Part shown: piece after piece, positions 1 through 8,401 of the stretch
Layout: each line of letters starts with the position of its first letter
Numbering within the stretch: the stretch's first letter is position 1
Source: Caballeronia grimmiae
Lineage (GTDB): Bacteria; Pseudomonadota; Gammaproteobacteria; Burkholderiales; Burkholderiaceae
Length of the DNA stretch: 64,000 nt
NCBI RefSeq assembly: GCF_000698555.1
Contig: NZ_JFHE01000022.1
Coordinates: forward strand, 18,742 to 82,741
Direction: 5' to 3'
Translations under genes and position numbers: made by a program
Notes under the pieces: model-generated
Seen by the model: the letters and a program-made list of their open reading frames with translations, nothing else
Databases searched by the model: none
What the model was told of the DNA's origin: nothing

Positions 1-564
1 CTTCCGGACATCACCGTCGTGCTCATGGACCGGCCGCAGAACGCCGTGCTGCAACTCGTGCGTTCCGGCGAGGCTGAACTCGGCGTTGTCATCGCGCCGG
101 ACAATCTCGACGACCTCGCGAGCGAGCCGCTCTTTGCAGACGGGCTCGCCGCTGTCGTGAGCGCGTCGCATCGACTGGCCGCGGCAGAGCGCGTGGACTG
201 GCAGCAGTTGCGCGGCATGCCACTGCTTCTTCTCGACGATGACACCGGCAGCATCGCCGCCATCGAAGCCGCGCTGGCGCGATACGCCGTGACCGGCGCG
301 GTTCGCCAGCGGCTCGCGCAGCCGGCGGCGGTCGCACGCATGGCCGAAGCGGGGCTGGGCATCGGCGTCCTGCCGATGCACGCCCGTACAGCCTGTGAAA
401 CCGATCGCGTGCGTTTCATCGCGCTCGCACCGGAAGAGTCGCGCACCATCATGCTCGTCCGGCGGCGCGGCCGCGCGTTGCGCGCGAGCGCGGCGAGCGT
501 ATGGTGGCACTTCATCGCATCGTCGACGCATACTCTTATCGCATCCCAGGCGATCGAAGCCTGA
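1..564 (+). CDS. LysR-type transcriptional regulator, C-terminal part (5' end outside window)
   Basis: The frame is open from base 1 and ends at TGA 562-564, giving about 187 residues. It has the alternating alpha/beta pattern of the LysR effector-binding domain: an 'AELGVVIAPD' stretch, an 'SASHRLA' segment, 'GMPLLLLDDDTGS', and a late 'AGLGIGVLPMHA' followed by a short basic C-terminus. The N-terminal winged helix lies upstream of the window, so neither the DNA-binding domain nor the start can be seen. The gene reads toward the dehydrogenase at 713, but a promoter of its own precedes that gene, so a shared transcript is not required. The family assignment is firm; the ligand is unknown. Confidence 0.85.
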   Translation, partial: LPDITVVLMDRPQNAVLQLVRSGEAELGVVIAPDNLDDLASEPLFADGLAAVVSASHRLAAAERVDWQQLRGMPLLLLDDDTGSIAAIEAALARYAVTGAVRQRLAQPAAVARMAEAGLGIGVLPMHARTACETDRVRFIALAPEESRTIMLVRRRGRALRASAASVWWHFIASSTHTLIASQAIEA

Positions 565-637
565 GCGTTCCCCGATCGATGCCGATCACAGACGCACCGC
601 AGGCGCGGCGTGCGGGTTTCCGCTCGCTCGATTAGCC

Positions 638-680
638 TTGTTCGGCGTGCACCTGGAATGTAGTATCTTGTATATCAGAA
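638..680 (+). promoter_or_regulatory. Sigma-70-like promoter with TATATCA operator for the 713 gene
   Basis: TTGTTC (638-643), a 17-base spacer and TAGTAT (661-666) form a good promoter. Directly after the -10 box, CTTGTATATCAGAA (667-680) covers the expected transcription start. The same 14 bases recur in reverse orientation at 1753-1766, and the TATATCA core recurs at 4991-5006 and 5166-5180. A site here would suit repression by the nearby GntR protein. The binding protein is inferred. Confidence 0.65.
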
Positions 681-712
681 GGCTAAAAGCTACTTACTCC
701 TGGAGACGAACC

Positions 713-1726
713 ATGAAGATCTGCGTGTACGGCGCCGGCGCCATCGGCGGTTACATGGGAGCACAGCTTGCGCGTGCCGGAGCCGATGTCAGCTTCGTGG
801 CGCGCGGGCCGCATCTGGCGGCAATGCAGGCGAATGGCGTTCGTCTCCGTATCGACGGGGAAGAGCACACGGTCAAGGTCCGCTGCACGAACAATCCCGC
901 CGAACTCGGCCCGCAGGATTTCGTCATCATCGCGTTGAAGGCACATTCGGTGCCGGGCGTCGTCGATCTGATGCCGCCGCTGCTCGGTCCCGAGACGGCG
1001 ATTGTCACTGCGGTGAATGGCTTGCCCTACTGGTACTTCCACGAGCACGGCGGCGAGCTGGCCGGCACGACGCTGCAAAGCATCGATCCCGGCGGCCGGC
1101 AGTGGAGCGTGTTCGGGCCGGAACGGGCCATCGGCTGCGTGCTGCTGCCCGCCGCGGAGATTGCGGAGCCGGGCGTCATCGAACATCACTACGGCAAGAA
1201 GTTTCCGATCGGCGAGCCGAGCGGGCAGATCACGCCGCGCCTGCAGGCGTTGCACGACATCATGGTCGCCGCCGACATGGAAGCGCCGATGCGCGACAAC
1301 ATCCGCGACGAAATCTGGCTGAAGCTGTGGGGCAACCTCTGCTTCAATCCGATCAGCGCGCTGACCCACGCCACGCTCGACGTCCTGACGAGCGATCCCG
1401 GCACGCGCGCGCTGTCCAAGGCGATGATGCTCGAAGCCAAAGCCATCGGCGACAAGCTCGGTGTCAATTTCCGCGTGGACGTGGAGCGGCGCATCAACGG
1501 CGCGGGCGCGGTCGGCGCGCACAAGACCTCGATGCTGATGGACTGCGAAGCCGGCCGTCCTATGGAAATCGACCCGCTGATTACCGTCGTTCAGGAAATA
1601 GGCCGCCTGGTGAAGATCGACACGCCGATGATCGATGCCGTCCTCGCATTGATCAAACTGCGCGAAGCAGTTAATCAAGGCACGGCGCGTGCGCTGCCCC
1701 TCCCGCAGACGCAGAAAGCGGCATAA
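713..1726 (+). CDS. Ketopantoate reductase (ApbA/PanE) family 2-oxo acid dehydrogenase
   Basis: The 337-residue product begins with an NAD(P)-binding Rossmann motif, GAGAIGG (residues 7-13), and has the family's 'IALKAHSVP' segment plus the conserved 'KLWGNLCFNPISALT' stretch of the C-terminal helical domain. ATG 713 is chosen because GGAGA lies 7 bases upstream and the Rossmann strand starts at once; the open frame extends further upstream without family resemblance. Known members reduce 2-oxo acids such as ketopantoate. Many paralogues sit in catabolic clusters with unknown substrates, and here the shared operator motif points to a catabolic role. Biosynthetic PanE is possible but less likely. 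Confidence 0.85.
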   Translation: MKICVYGAGAIGGYMGAQLARAGADVSFVARGPHLAAMQANGVRLRIDGEEHTVKVRCTNNPAELGPQDFVIIALKAHSVPGVVDLMPPLLGPETAIVTAVNGLPYWYFHEHGGELAGTTLQSIDPGGRQWSVFGPERAIGCVLLPAAEIAEPGVIEHHYGKKFPIGEPSGQITPRLQALHDIMVAADMEAPMRDNIRDEIWLKLWGNLCFNPISALTHATLDVLTSDPGTRALSKAMMLEAKAIGDKLGVNFRVDVERRINGAGAVGAHKTSMLMDCEAGRPMEIDPLITVVQEIGRLVKIDTPMIDAVLALIKLREAVNQGTARALPLPQTQKAA

Positions 1727-1752
1727 ACTGCACTCGATGGCCCCAGCGTTGT

Positions 1753-1766
1753 TTCTGATATACAAG
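1753..1766 (-). promoter_or_regulatory. TATATCA operator, inverted copy of the site at 667-680
   Basis: TTCTGATATACAAG is the exact reverse complement of the 14-base site after the promoter at 638-666. It lies 27 bases past the stop of the 713 gene and 13 bases before the -35 box of the next promoter, a natural position for autoregulation of the GntR gene. The binding protein is inferred. Confidence 0.55.
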
Positions 1767-1773
1767 ATTCAAA

Positions 1774-1807
1774 ATATGTTGCGTCCTGCTGCGACGCAAC
1801 ATATACT
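1774..1807 (+). promoter_or_regulatory. Promoter embedded in a perfect 12-bp inverted repeat
   Basis: TTGCGT (1779-1784), a 17-base spacer and TATACT (1802-1807) form a sigma-70-like promoter for the 1841-2777 pair. The arms ATATGTTGCGTC (1774-1785) and GACGCAACATAT (1793-1804), with a 7-base centre, span both boxes. This could be an operator or a hairpin. A terminator for the upstream gene is less likely because no T-run follows on the plus strand. Confidence 0.5.
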
Positions 1808-1840
1808 AGAGGCTCTTGAGTGATCAACCGGAGCCTTTAA

Positions 1841-2062
1841 ATGAGCATCGCCTTGTTGGTAGTTGTCGGATTCGCGCTGGTGGCCGTGGGTGTGGGCGTT
1901 ACGTTTGTGATTGCGTCGGCAGTGCCGCAGGACATGTTGCAGCGCGCACAGGATCACGGTCGCTTTGCCGGTCTCGCGGCGGACGATCGGAACGGCGGTT
2001 CGGGCAAGCGTGTTATCGCAGACCGGCCGCAAATGGGAAATCAAGCCATCAATGCCATCTGA
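1841..2062 (+). CDS. Small single-span membrane protein, unknown function
   Basis: The product has 73 residues. Residues 3-27 are a strongly hydrophobic helix (LLVVVGFALVAVGVGVTF), followed by a polar tail. ATG 1841 follows GGAGCC by 7 bases. The last 11 bases overlap the start of the GntR gene, which implies coupled translation. I do not recognise the family. It could be a membrane accessory of the regulator or simply a leader cistron. The overlap and the promoter upstream make it a real gene more likely than not. Confidence 0.6.
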   Translation: MSIALLVVVGFALVAVGVGVTFVIASAVPQDMLQRAQDHGRFAGLAADDRNGGSGKRVIADRPQMGNQAINAI

Positions 2063-2777
2063 TACTCAATCCGTAGACCGGCCGGAAGTTCGGGGACTGA
2101 CGCTTTCGCTGGAGCCGATCAACGCCACGGTTTCGCTGCGCGATCAGGCGTACGCGAAGCTGCGGCAGGCCATTGCGGAAGCGGACATCTACCGCTCGCG
2201 TGAAGAGATCCGTCTGGATGAAAAAGAGCTGACGGAGGCGCTCGGGGTGAGCCGCACGCCCATCCGCGAGGCCATGACGCTGCTGGAGCAGGAAGGCTTT
2301 CTGCGCACGGTGCCGCGTCGCGGTGTGTACATCTTGCGCAAGACCAAGCGCGAGATCGTCGAAATGATCCATATGTGGGCGGCGCTCGAAAGCATGGCGG
2401 CGCGCCTCGCGACGCAGCGCGCGACTGACGCGGAAATCGCCCAGTTGCGGCACATGTTCGACAACTTCCGCGACAGCACGCCCGCCGAGCACATCGACGA
2501 GTATTCGGAAGCGAACATCGCTTTCCATCAGGCGATCGTGCGGCTGTCGAAGTCGCAGATCATCTTCGATACGATCAAGAACATCTTCGTGCACGTGCGC
2601 GCCATTCGAAAGATGACGATCTCGCAGAGCGACCGCGCGTCGCGCTCGATCGTCGATCACATGCGCATCATCGAGGCGCTGGAAAGGCGCGATACCGAAC
2701 TCGTCGAGCGTCTCGTCAGGCAGCATTCGCTCGACCTGGCGGCGTTCGTCGAAGCGAACTGCGATTTCCTGGACTGA
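2052..2777 (+). CDS. GntR family (FadR/FCD subfamily) transcriptional regulator
   Basis: The 241-residue product has an N-terminal winged helix (about residues 25-95), with the typical 'DEKELTEALGVSRTPIREAM' recognition region and 'VPRRGVYIL' wing. A helical FCD ligand domain follows, with an 'FHQAIVRLS' segment and later histidines (DHMRIIEAL, RQHSLDL) of the sort that bind metal and organic acid. ATG 2052 lies inside the preceding small gene (11-base overlap). FCD regulators usually respond to carboxylic acids. The likely targets are the TATATCA sites at 667, 1753, 4991 and 5166, which would make it the local regulator of the CoA cluster. That target assignment is inferred. Confidence 0.9.
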   Translation: MPSDTQSVDRPEVRGLTLSLEPINATVSLRDQAYAKLRQAIAEADIYRSREEIRLDEKELTEALGVSRTPIREAMTLLEQEGFLRTVPRRGVYILRKTKREIVEMIHMWAALESMAARLATQRATDAEIAQLRHMFDNFRDSTPAEHIDEYSEANIAFHQAIVRLSKSQIIFDTIKNIFVHVRAIRKMTISQSDRASRSIVDHMRIIEALERRDTELVERLVRQHSLDLAAFVEANCDFLD

Positions 2778-2807
2778 GTCTGCGCCGGAGTCGGCGGTAC
2801 CAATCAG

Positions 2808-2845
2808 AAAGGCCGCGCGGCGTTTGCCGCGCGGCCTTTCTTTTT
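2808..2845. terminator. Bidirectional rho-independent terminator
   Basis: A 13-base stem (2808-2820 with 2827-2839, loop CGTTTG) ends in TTTCTTTTT on the plus strand and is flanked by AAA on the left. It lies between the convergent GntR and sucD-like genes and can serve both. Confidence 0.85.
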
Positions 2846-2861
2846 ACGTAGCGACCGCGGT

Positions 2862-3730
2862 TTAGCGCAGCGCACGCACCATCGTTTCACCGAGCGTGGC
2901 GGGAGAATCGGCGACATGGATGCCTGCCGCCCGCATCGCGTCGATCTTTGCGCTGGCGGTCCCCGACCCGCCCGAAATGATCGCGCCCGCGTGACCCATG
3001 CGCCGTCCCGGCGGCGCGCTCGTTCCGGCGATGAACCCGACGACAGGCTTCTTCGTCTTCGCATCCTTCAGGAACTGCGCGGCTTCCTCTTCCGCCGATC
3101 CGCCGATTTCACCGATCATGATGATGCCCTCGGTCGCGTCGTCCGCAAGAAACAGCTCGAGGCAATCGATGAAGTTCGTGCCATTCACCGGATCGCCGCC
3201 AATGCCGATGCACGTCGTTTGCCCGAGCCCGGCGGCCGTCGTCTGCGCCACCGCCTCGTAAGTGAGCGTGCCCGACCGCGATACGACGCCGATCTTCCCC
3301 GGCTGATGAATATGCCCCGGCATGATGCCGATCTTGCATTGCCCCGGCGTGATGACGCCCGGGCAGTTCGGACCGACCAGACGGCTCTTCGATCCAGCGA
3401 GCGCGCGCTTCACGCGCAGCATGTCGAGCACCGGTATGCCTTCCGTGATGCAGACGATGAACGGCACTTCCGCGTCGATGGCTTCGAGGATCGCATCGGC
3501 GGCGAAGGGCGGCGGCACGTAGATCACGGACGCGTCCGCGCCGGTCCGGGCGACGGCGTCCGCCACCGTGTCGAACACGGGCAGGTCGAGATGCGACGTG
3601 CCCCCCTTGCCCGGCGTGACGCCGCCGACCATGCGTGTACCGTAGGCAATCGCCTGCTCCGAATGGAACGTGCCCTGCGCGCCGGTGAAGCCCTGGCAGA
3701 TCACCTTCGTATCTTTATTGATGAGAACGC

Positions 3731-3734
<4 letters not shown>
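2862..3734 (-). CDS. sucD: Succinate-CoA ligase alpha-type subunit (SucD-like)
   Basis: The 290-residue product matches SucD throughout. It has an N-terminal CoA-binding domain ('[15 protein letters not shown]', '[10 protein letters not shown]'), then '[11 protein letters not shown]' and '[10 protein letters not shown]'. The phosphohistidine loop is '[12 protein letters not shown]', with His248 equivalent to the phosphorylated His of E. coli SucD. ATG 3734 overlaps the stop of the beta gene by 4 bases. The loop resembles succinate-specific SucD more than the malate-CoA ligase subunit MtkB. This pair is probably not the housekeeping copy, because it sits beside a GntR gene and Frc and has a TATATCA site upstream. 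It may make succinyl-CoA, or a related ester, to prime CoA transfer. Confidence 0.9.
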
Positions 3735-4933
<1,199 letters not shown>

Positions 4934-4990
4934 TGCGTCTCCTTTTGTGATGGCTGTGGCGCGGGAAAAGTGCGGGGCGTTCGCGCTGGT

Positions 4991-5006
4991 ATGTGATATA
5001 TCACAT
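4991..5006. promoter_or_regulatory. Perfect 16-bp palindromic operator upstream of sucC-sucD
   Basis: ATGTGATATATCACAT is a perfect palindrome that shares the TATATCA core with the three other sites in this cluster. It lies between the divergent sucC and ThDP-enzyme genes, close to the sucC start. GntR/FCD regulators commonly bind short AT-centred palindromes of this kind. No clear -35/-10 pair for sucC was recognised. Confidence 0.6.
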
Positions 5007-5141
5007 TTCAGGCGGCATTAAAAAGGCTTCGGCGGGAGTTAGGAATGCTGCAGCGCAGCGTGAAACAAGCGGGAGCGCAATCGGAAAAGGCAGAACGCCA
5101 TTGATGCGCCGCATCACAGGGTTTTCGCCCCTGCCGGACGC

Positions 5142-5180
5142 TTGAACTAATACTGTGTGTGGAATATTGTATATCACAGA
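5142..5180 (+). promoter_or_regulatory. Sigma-70-like promoter with overlapping TATATCA operator for the 5242 operon
   Basis: TTGAAC (5142-5147), a 17-base spacer and TATTGT (5165-5170) form the promoter. ATTGTATATCACAGA (5166-5180) overlaps the -10 box and the start point. A bound regulator would block polymerase. This site should govern the 5242-11442 gene series. Confidence 0.65.
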
Positions 5181-5241
5181 CACCGGGCGGCAGCGCGACG
5201 CCTCGTGATCGCACACAACCCCCATCGAGGAGGAGACAACA

Positions 5242-7008
5242 ATGTCCGAAGTCGTCAGCAGCCGTCCCGAAGTCGCTCCGGCCACCACCACCGCCGAAGA
5301 CACGCTCAAGCAGAAGACTCGCGGCGCGGGCGTCGTTTCGGGCGGCCACCTGGTCGCGCGAGCGCTCAAGAACGAAGGCGTCGATACGATCTTCACGCTG
5401 TGCGGCGGCCACATCATCGATATCTACGACGGCTGCGTCGATGAAGGCATCCGCATCATCGACGTGCGTCACGAGCAAGTCGCCGCGCACGCCGCCGATG
5501 GCTATGCGCGTCAGACCGGCAAGCTCGGCTGCGTCGTCACGACGGCCGGTCCCGGCTGCACGAACGCGGTCACGGGCGTCGCGACGGCGTTCCGCTCGGA
5601 AAGCCCGATCATCCATATCGGCGGGCAGGGCGCGCTCACGCAACACAAGATGGGTTCGCTGCAAGACCTGCCGCACGTCGACATGATGGCGCCGATCACG
5701 AAGTTCGCCGCGACCGTGCCGAGCACCGAGCGCGTCGCCGACATGATCTCGATGGCCGCCCGCGAAGCGTTCAACGGCGCGCCCGGCCCGGCGTATCTGG
5801 AGATTCCGCGCGACGTGCTCGACCGTGAAATCGACGTCACCAAGGCCGTGATCCCGCAGCCGGGGCGCTATCGCGCATCGACGAAATCGGTCGGCGATCC
5901 GCAGGACATCGAAAAACTCGCCGATCTGCTCGTCAACTCCGAGCGCCCGGCGATTCTGTACGGTCAGCAAGTGTGGACGGCGCGCGGTCACGAGGAAGCC
6001 ATCGCGCTGCTGCGCGGCCTCGACATTCCCGGCTATTTCAACGGTGCGAGCCGCGGCTTGCTGCCGCCGGGCGACCCGCATCACTTCGACCGCACGCGCT
6101 CGCAGGCTTTCGCGAAGGCGGACCTGATCGTGATCGTCGGCACGCCGTTCGATTTCCGCATGGGTTACGGCAAGCGCATCAGCAAGGATCTGAAGCTGGT
6201 GCAGATCGACATGGATTACCGCACGGTCGGCAAGAACCGCGATATCGATCTCGGCCTGGTCGGAGATCCGGGCGCGATTCTCGGCGCGGCGCTGCAGGCG
6301 GCGAGCGGGCGTCTCAAGAACGACAAGCGCCAGTCGCGCCAGGCCTGGATGCGCGAACTCGCGGCGGCGGAAGAAACCGCGACCGCCAAGCTGATGCCGC
6401 TCTTCACGTCCGACTCGAGCCCGATCCATCCGTACCGCGTTGCGCACGAGATCAACCAGTTCCTGAGCGACGACACGATCTATATCGGCGATGGCGGCGA
6501 CGTCGTCACGATCTCCGCGCAAGCCGTGCGTCCGCGCCGCCCCGGCCAGTGGATGGACCCCGGCGCGCTCGGCTCGCTCGGCGTCGGCACCGGCTTCGCG
6601 ATCGCGGCGGGCCTCGCCAATCCCGAGAAAGAAGTACTCTGCTATTACGGCGACGGCGCGTTCTCGATGACCTCGTTCGACATGGAAACGGCCAATCGTT
6701 TCGGCGTGCCGTATATCGCGGTTATCGGCAACAACTCGGCGATGAACCAGATCCGCTACGGCCAGCTCGCCAAGTACGGGCAGGAGCGCGGCAATGTCGG
6801 CAACCTGCTGTCGGACGTGCCGTACGGACGCTTCGCGGAAATGCTCGGCGGCTACGGCGAGGAAGTGTACGAAGCGTCGAAGATCGCGGGTGCGTTGCAG
6901 CGGGCGCGCGAGTCGATCGCCAAAACGGGCAAGAGCGCGGTCATCAACATCTGGGTCGATCCGACTGTGTATGCCCCCGGCACGATGGCGCAGACGATGT
7001 ACAAATAA
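5242..7008 (+). CDS. ThDP-dependent acyl-CoA lyase/decarboxylase (2-hydroxyacyl-CoA lyase / oxalyl-CoA decarboxylase-like)
   Basis: The 588-residue product has the three-domain pyruvate-oxidase fold. Glu78 in 'VRHEQVAAHAADGYAR' is placed to activate the cofactor, and the ThDP/Mg site runs from GDGA (470-473) to the NN at 497-498. A strong ribosome site (CGAGGAGGAGAC) precedes ATG 5242. It lies just before frc, where oxalyl-CoA decarboxylase would be expected. However, several stretches I recall from OxlC/YfdU are replaced: 'GVVGIP' by 'TLCGGHIIDIYDG', and 'SAPGFLNG' by 'TAGPGCTNAVTG'. The C-terminus also differs. It therefore looks like a separate branch, possibly cleaving a 2-hydroxyacyl-CoA to formyl-CoA plus an aldehyde. 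Automatic annotation might call it acetolactate synthase. Confidence 0.75.
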   Translation: MSEVVSSRPEVAPATTTAEDTLKQKTRGAGVVSGGHLVARALKNEGVDTIFTLCGGHIIDIYDGCVDEGIRIIDVRHEQVAAHAADGYARQTGKLGCVVTTAGPGCTNAVTGVATAFRSESPIIHIGGQGALTQHKMGSLQDLPHVDMMAPITKFAATVPSTERVADMISMAAREAFNGAPGPAYLEIPRDVLDREIDVTKAVIPQPGRYRASTKSVGDPQDIEKLADLLVNSERPAILYGQQVWTARGHEEAIALLRGLDIPGYFNGASRGLLPPGDPHHFDRTRSQAFAKADLIVIVGTPFDFRMGYGKRISKDLKLVQIDMDYRTVGKNRDIDLGLVGDPGAILGAALQAASGRLKNDKRQSRQAWMRELAAAEETATAKLMPLFTSDSSPIHPYRVAHEINQFLSDDTIYIGDGGDVVTISAQAVRPRRPGQWMDPGALGSLGVGTGFAIAAGLANPEKEVLCYYGDGAFSMTSFDMETANRFGVPYIAVIGNNSAMNQIRYGQLAKYGQERGNVGNLLSDVPYGRFAEMLGGYGEEVYEASKIAGALQRARESIAKTGKSAVINIWVDPTVYAPGTMAQTMYK

Positions 7009-7050
7009 ACGTAGAACCTATAAACGTCGCAAGAGAGACTGGAGACAGCC

Positions 7051-8313
7051 ATGACGGTGAACACTTCTGGCAAGGCGCTGGACGGCGTGCGCATTCTCGA
7101 CTTCACGCACGTCCAGTCGGGCCCGACCTGCACGCAGTTGCTCGCGTGGTTCGGGGCTGACGTGATCAAGGTGGAGCGCGCGGGCGCGGGCGACATCACG
7201 CGGGAACAACTGCGCGATATCCCCGACGCCGACAGCCTCTACTTCACGATGCTCAACCACAACAAGCGGTCGATCACGATCGACACGAAGAACCCCGAAG
7301 GCAAGAAGGTGCTCGAAACGCTCGTCAAGAAGTGCGACGTGCTCGTCGAGAACTTCGCGCCGGGCGCGCTCGATCGCATGGGCTTCACGTGGGAGCGTAT
7401 CCAGGAGTTGAATCCGCGGATGATCGTCGCGTCCGTCAAGGGCTTCGGGCCGGGGCCGTACGAAGACTGCAAGGTCTATGAGAACGTCGCGCAATGCGCG
7501 GGCGGCGCGGCATCGACCACGGGTTTCGACGATGGCCCGCCCGTCGTCACCGGCGCGCAGATCGGCGATTCGGGCACCGGCTTGCATCTCGCGCTCGGCA
7601 TCGTCACGGCGCTGTATCAGCGCAACCAGACGGGGCGCGGCCAGAAAGTGCTCGCGGCGATGCAGGACGGCGTGCTCAACCTCTGCCGCGTGAAGCTGCG
7701 CGACCAGCAGCGGCTCGAGCGCACCGGCGTGATGAAGGAGTATCCGCAGTTCCCGAACGGCACCTTCGGCGAAGCGGTGCCGCGTGCGGGCAACGCATCC
7801 GGCGGCGGTCAGCCGGGCTGGATTCTCAAGTGCAAGGGCTGGGAAACCGATCCGAACGCGTACATCTACTTCATCACGCAGGCGCCGGTGTGGGGCGAAA
7901 TCTGCAAGGTGATCGGCAGGGAGGAATGGATCGACCATCCCGACTACAAGACGCCGAACGCGCGCCTGCCGCACCTGAAGGACATCTTCGCCGAGATCGA
8001 ACGCTGGACGATGACGAAGACCAAGTTCCAGGCGATGGAAATCCTGAACAAGCACGACATCCCGTGCGGCCCGATCCTCTCGATGAAGGAAATCGCCGAG
8101 GAGCCGTCGCTGCGAAAGACGGGCACGGTCGTAGAAGTCGATCATCCGGTGCGCGGCAAGTACCTGACGGTCGGCAATCCGATCAAGCTGTCGGACAGCC
8201 CGACCGAAGTCGTCCGCTCGCCGCTGCTCGGCGAGCATACCGAGGAAGTCATGGCCGAACTTGGCTACTCGCCCGACCAGATCGCCACGCTGAGAAGTCT
8301 CGGCGCGATCTGA
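7051..8313 (+). CDS. frc: Formyl-CoA:acid CoA-transferase, class III (Frc/YfdW type)
   Basis: The 420-residue product follows E. coli YfdW and Oxalobacter Frc closely from '[16 protein letters not shown]' to '[16 protein letters not shown]'. The catalytic Asp is Asp173 in 'QIGDSGTG'. The mobile glycine loop reads SGGGQP (250-255), where Frc has GGGGQP, and is followed by '[16 protein letters not shown]'. ATG 7051 has GGAGAC 5 bases upstream. The known reaction moves CoA from formyl-CoA to oxalate, giving oxalyl-CoA and formate. The unusual ThDP partner leaves open whether oxalate is the real acceptor here. It is third-party-coupled to the synthetase gene 88 bases downstream. Confidence 0.92.
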   Translation: MTVNTSGKALDGVRILDFTHVQSGPTCTQLLAWFGADVIKVERAGAGDITREQLRDIPDADSLYFTMLNHNKRSITIDTKNPEGKKVLETLVKKCDVLVENFAPGALDRMGFTWERIQELNPRMIVASVKGFGPGPYEDCKVYENVAQCAGGAASTTGFDDGPPVVTGAQIGDSGTGLHLALGIVTALYQRNQTGRGQKVLAAMQDGVLNLCRVKLRDQQRLERTGVMKEYPQFPNGTFGEAVPRAGNASGGGQPGWILKCKGWETDPNAYIYFITQAPVWGEICKVIGREEWIDHPDYKTPNARLPHLKDIFAEIERWTMTKTKFQAMEILNKHDIPCGPILSMKEIAEEPSLRKTGTVVEVDHPVRGKYLTVGNPIKLSDSPTEVVRSPLLGEHTEEVMAELGYSPDQIATLRSLGAI

Positions 8314-8401
8314 CCCACGCCTCATTCGATGTTGTGACGCCGCCGCCTCCGGTCGAGGGGCGGCGCGAACCGGCACGCCCCTACACACGGAGACATTTCA
8401 A

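Noticed and set aside
395..712. N-terminal extension of the ketopantoate-reductase-like ORF
   Set aside because: It overlaps the LysR gene end and its own promoter; the Rossmann motif and ribosome site fix the start at 713.
1774..1804. Rho-independent terminator for the 713 gene
   Set aside because: The hairpin has no plus-strand T-run and coincides with a good promoter.
5242..7008. Plain annotation as biosynthetic acetolactate synthase
   Set aside because: The gene sits between Frc and CoA-ligase genes, has no small-subunit gene beside it, and fits the acyl-CoA lyase/decarboxylase context better; phylogeny is still needed.
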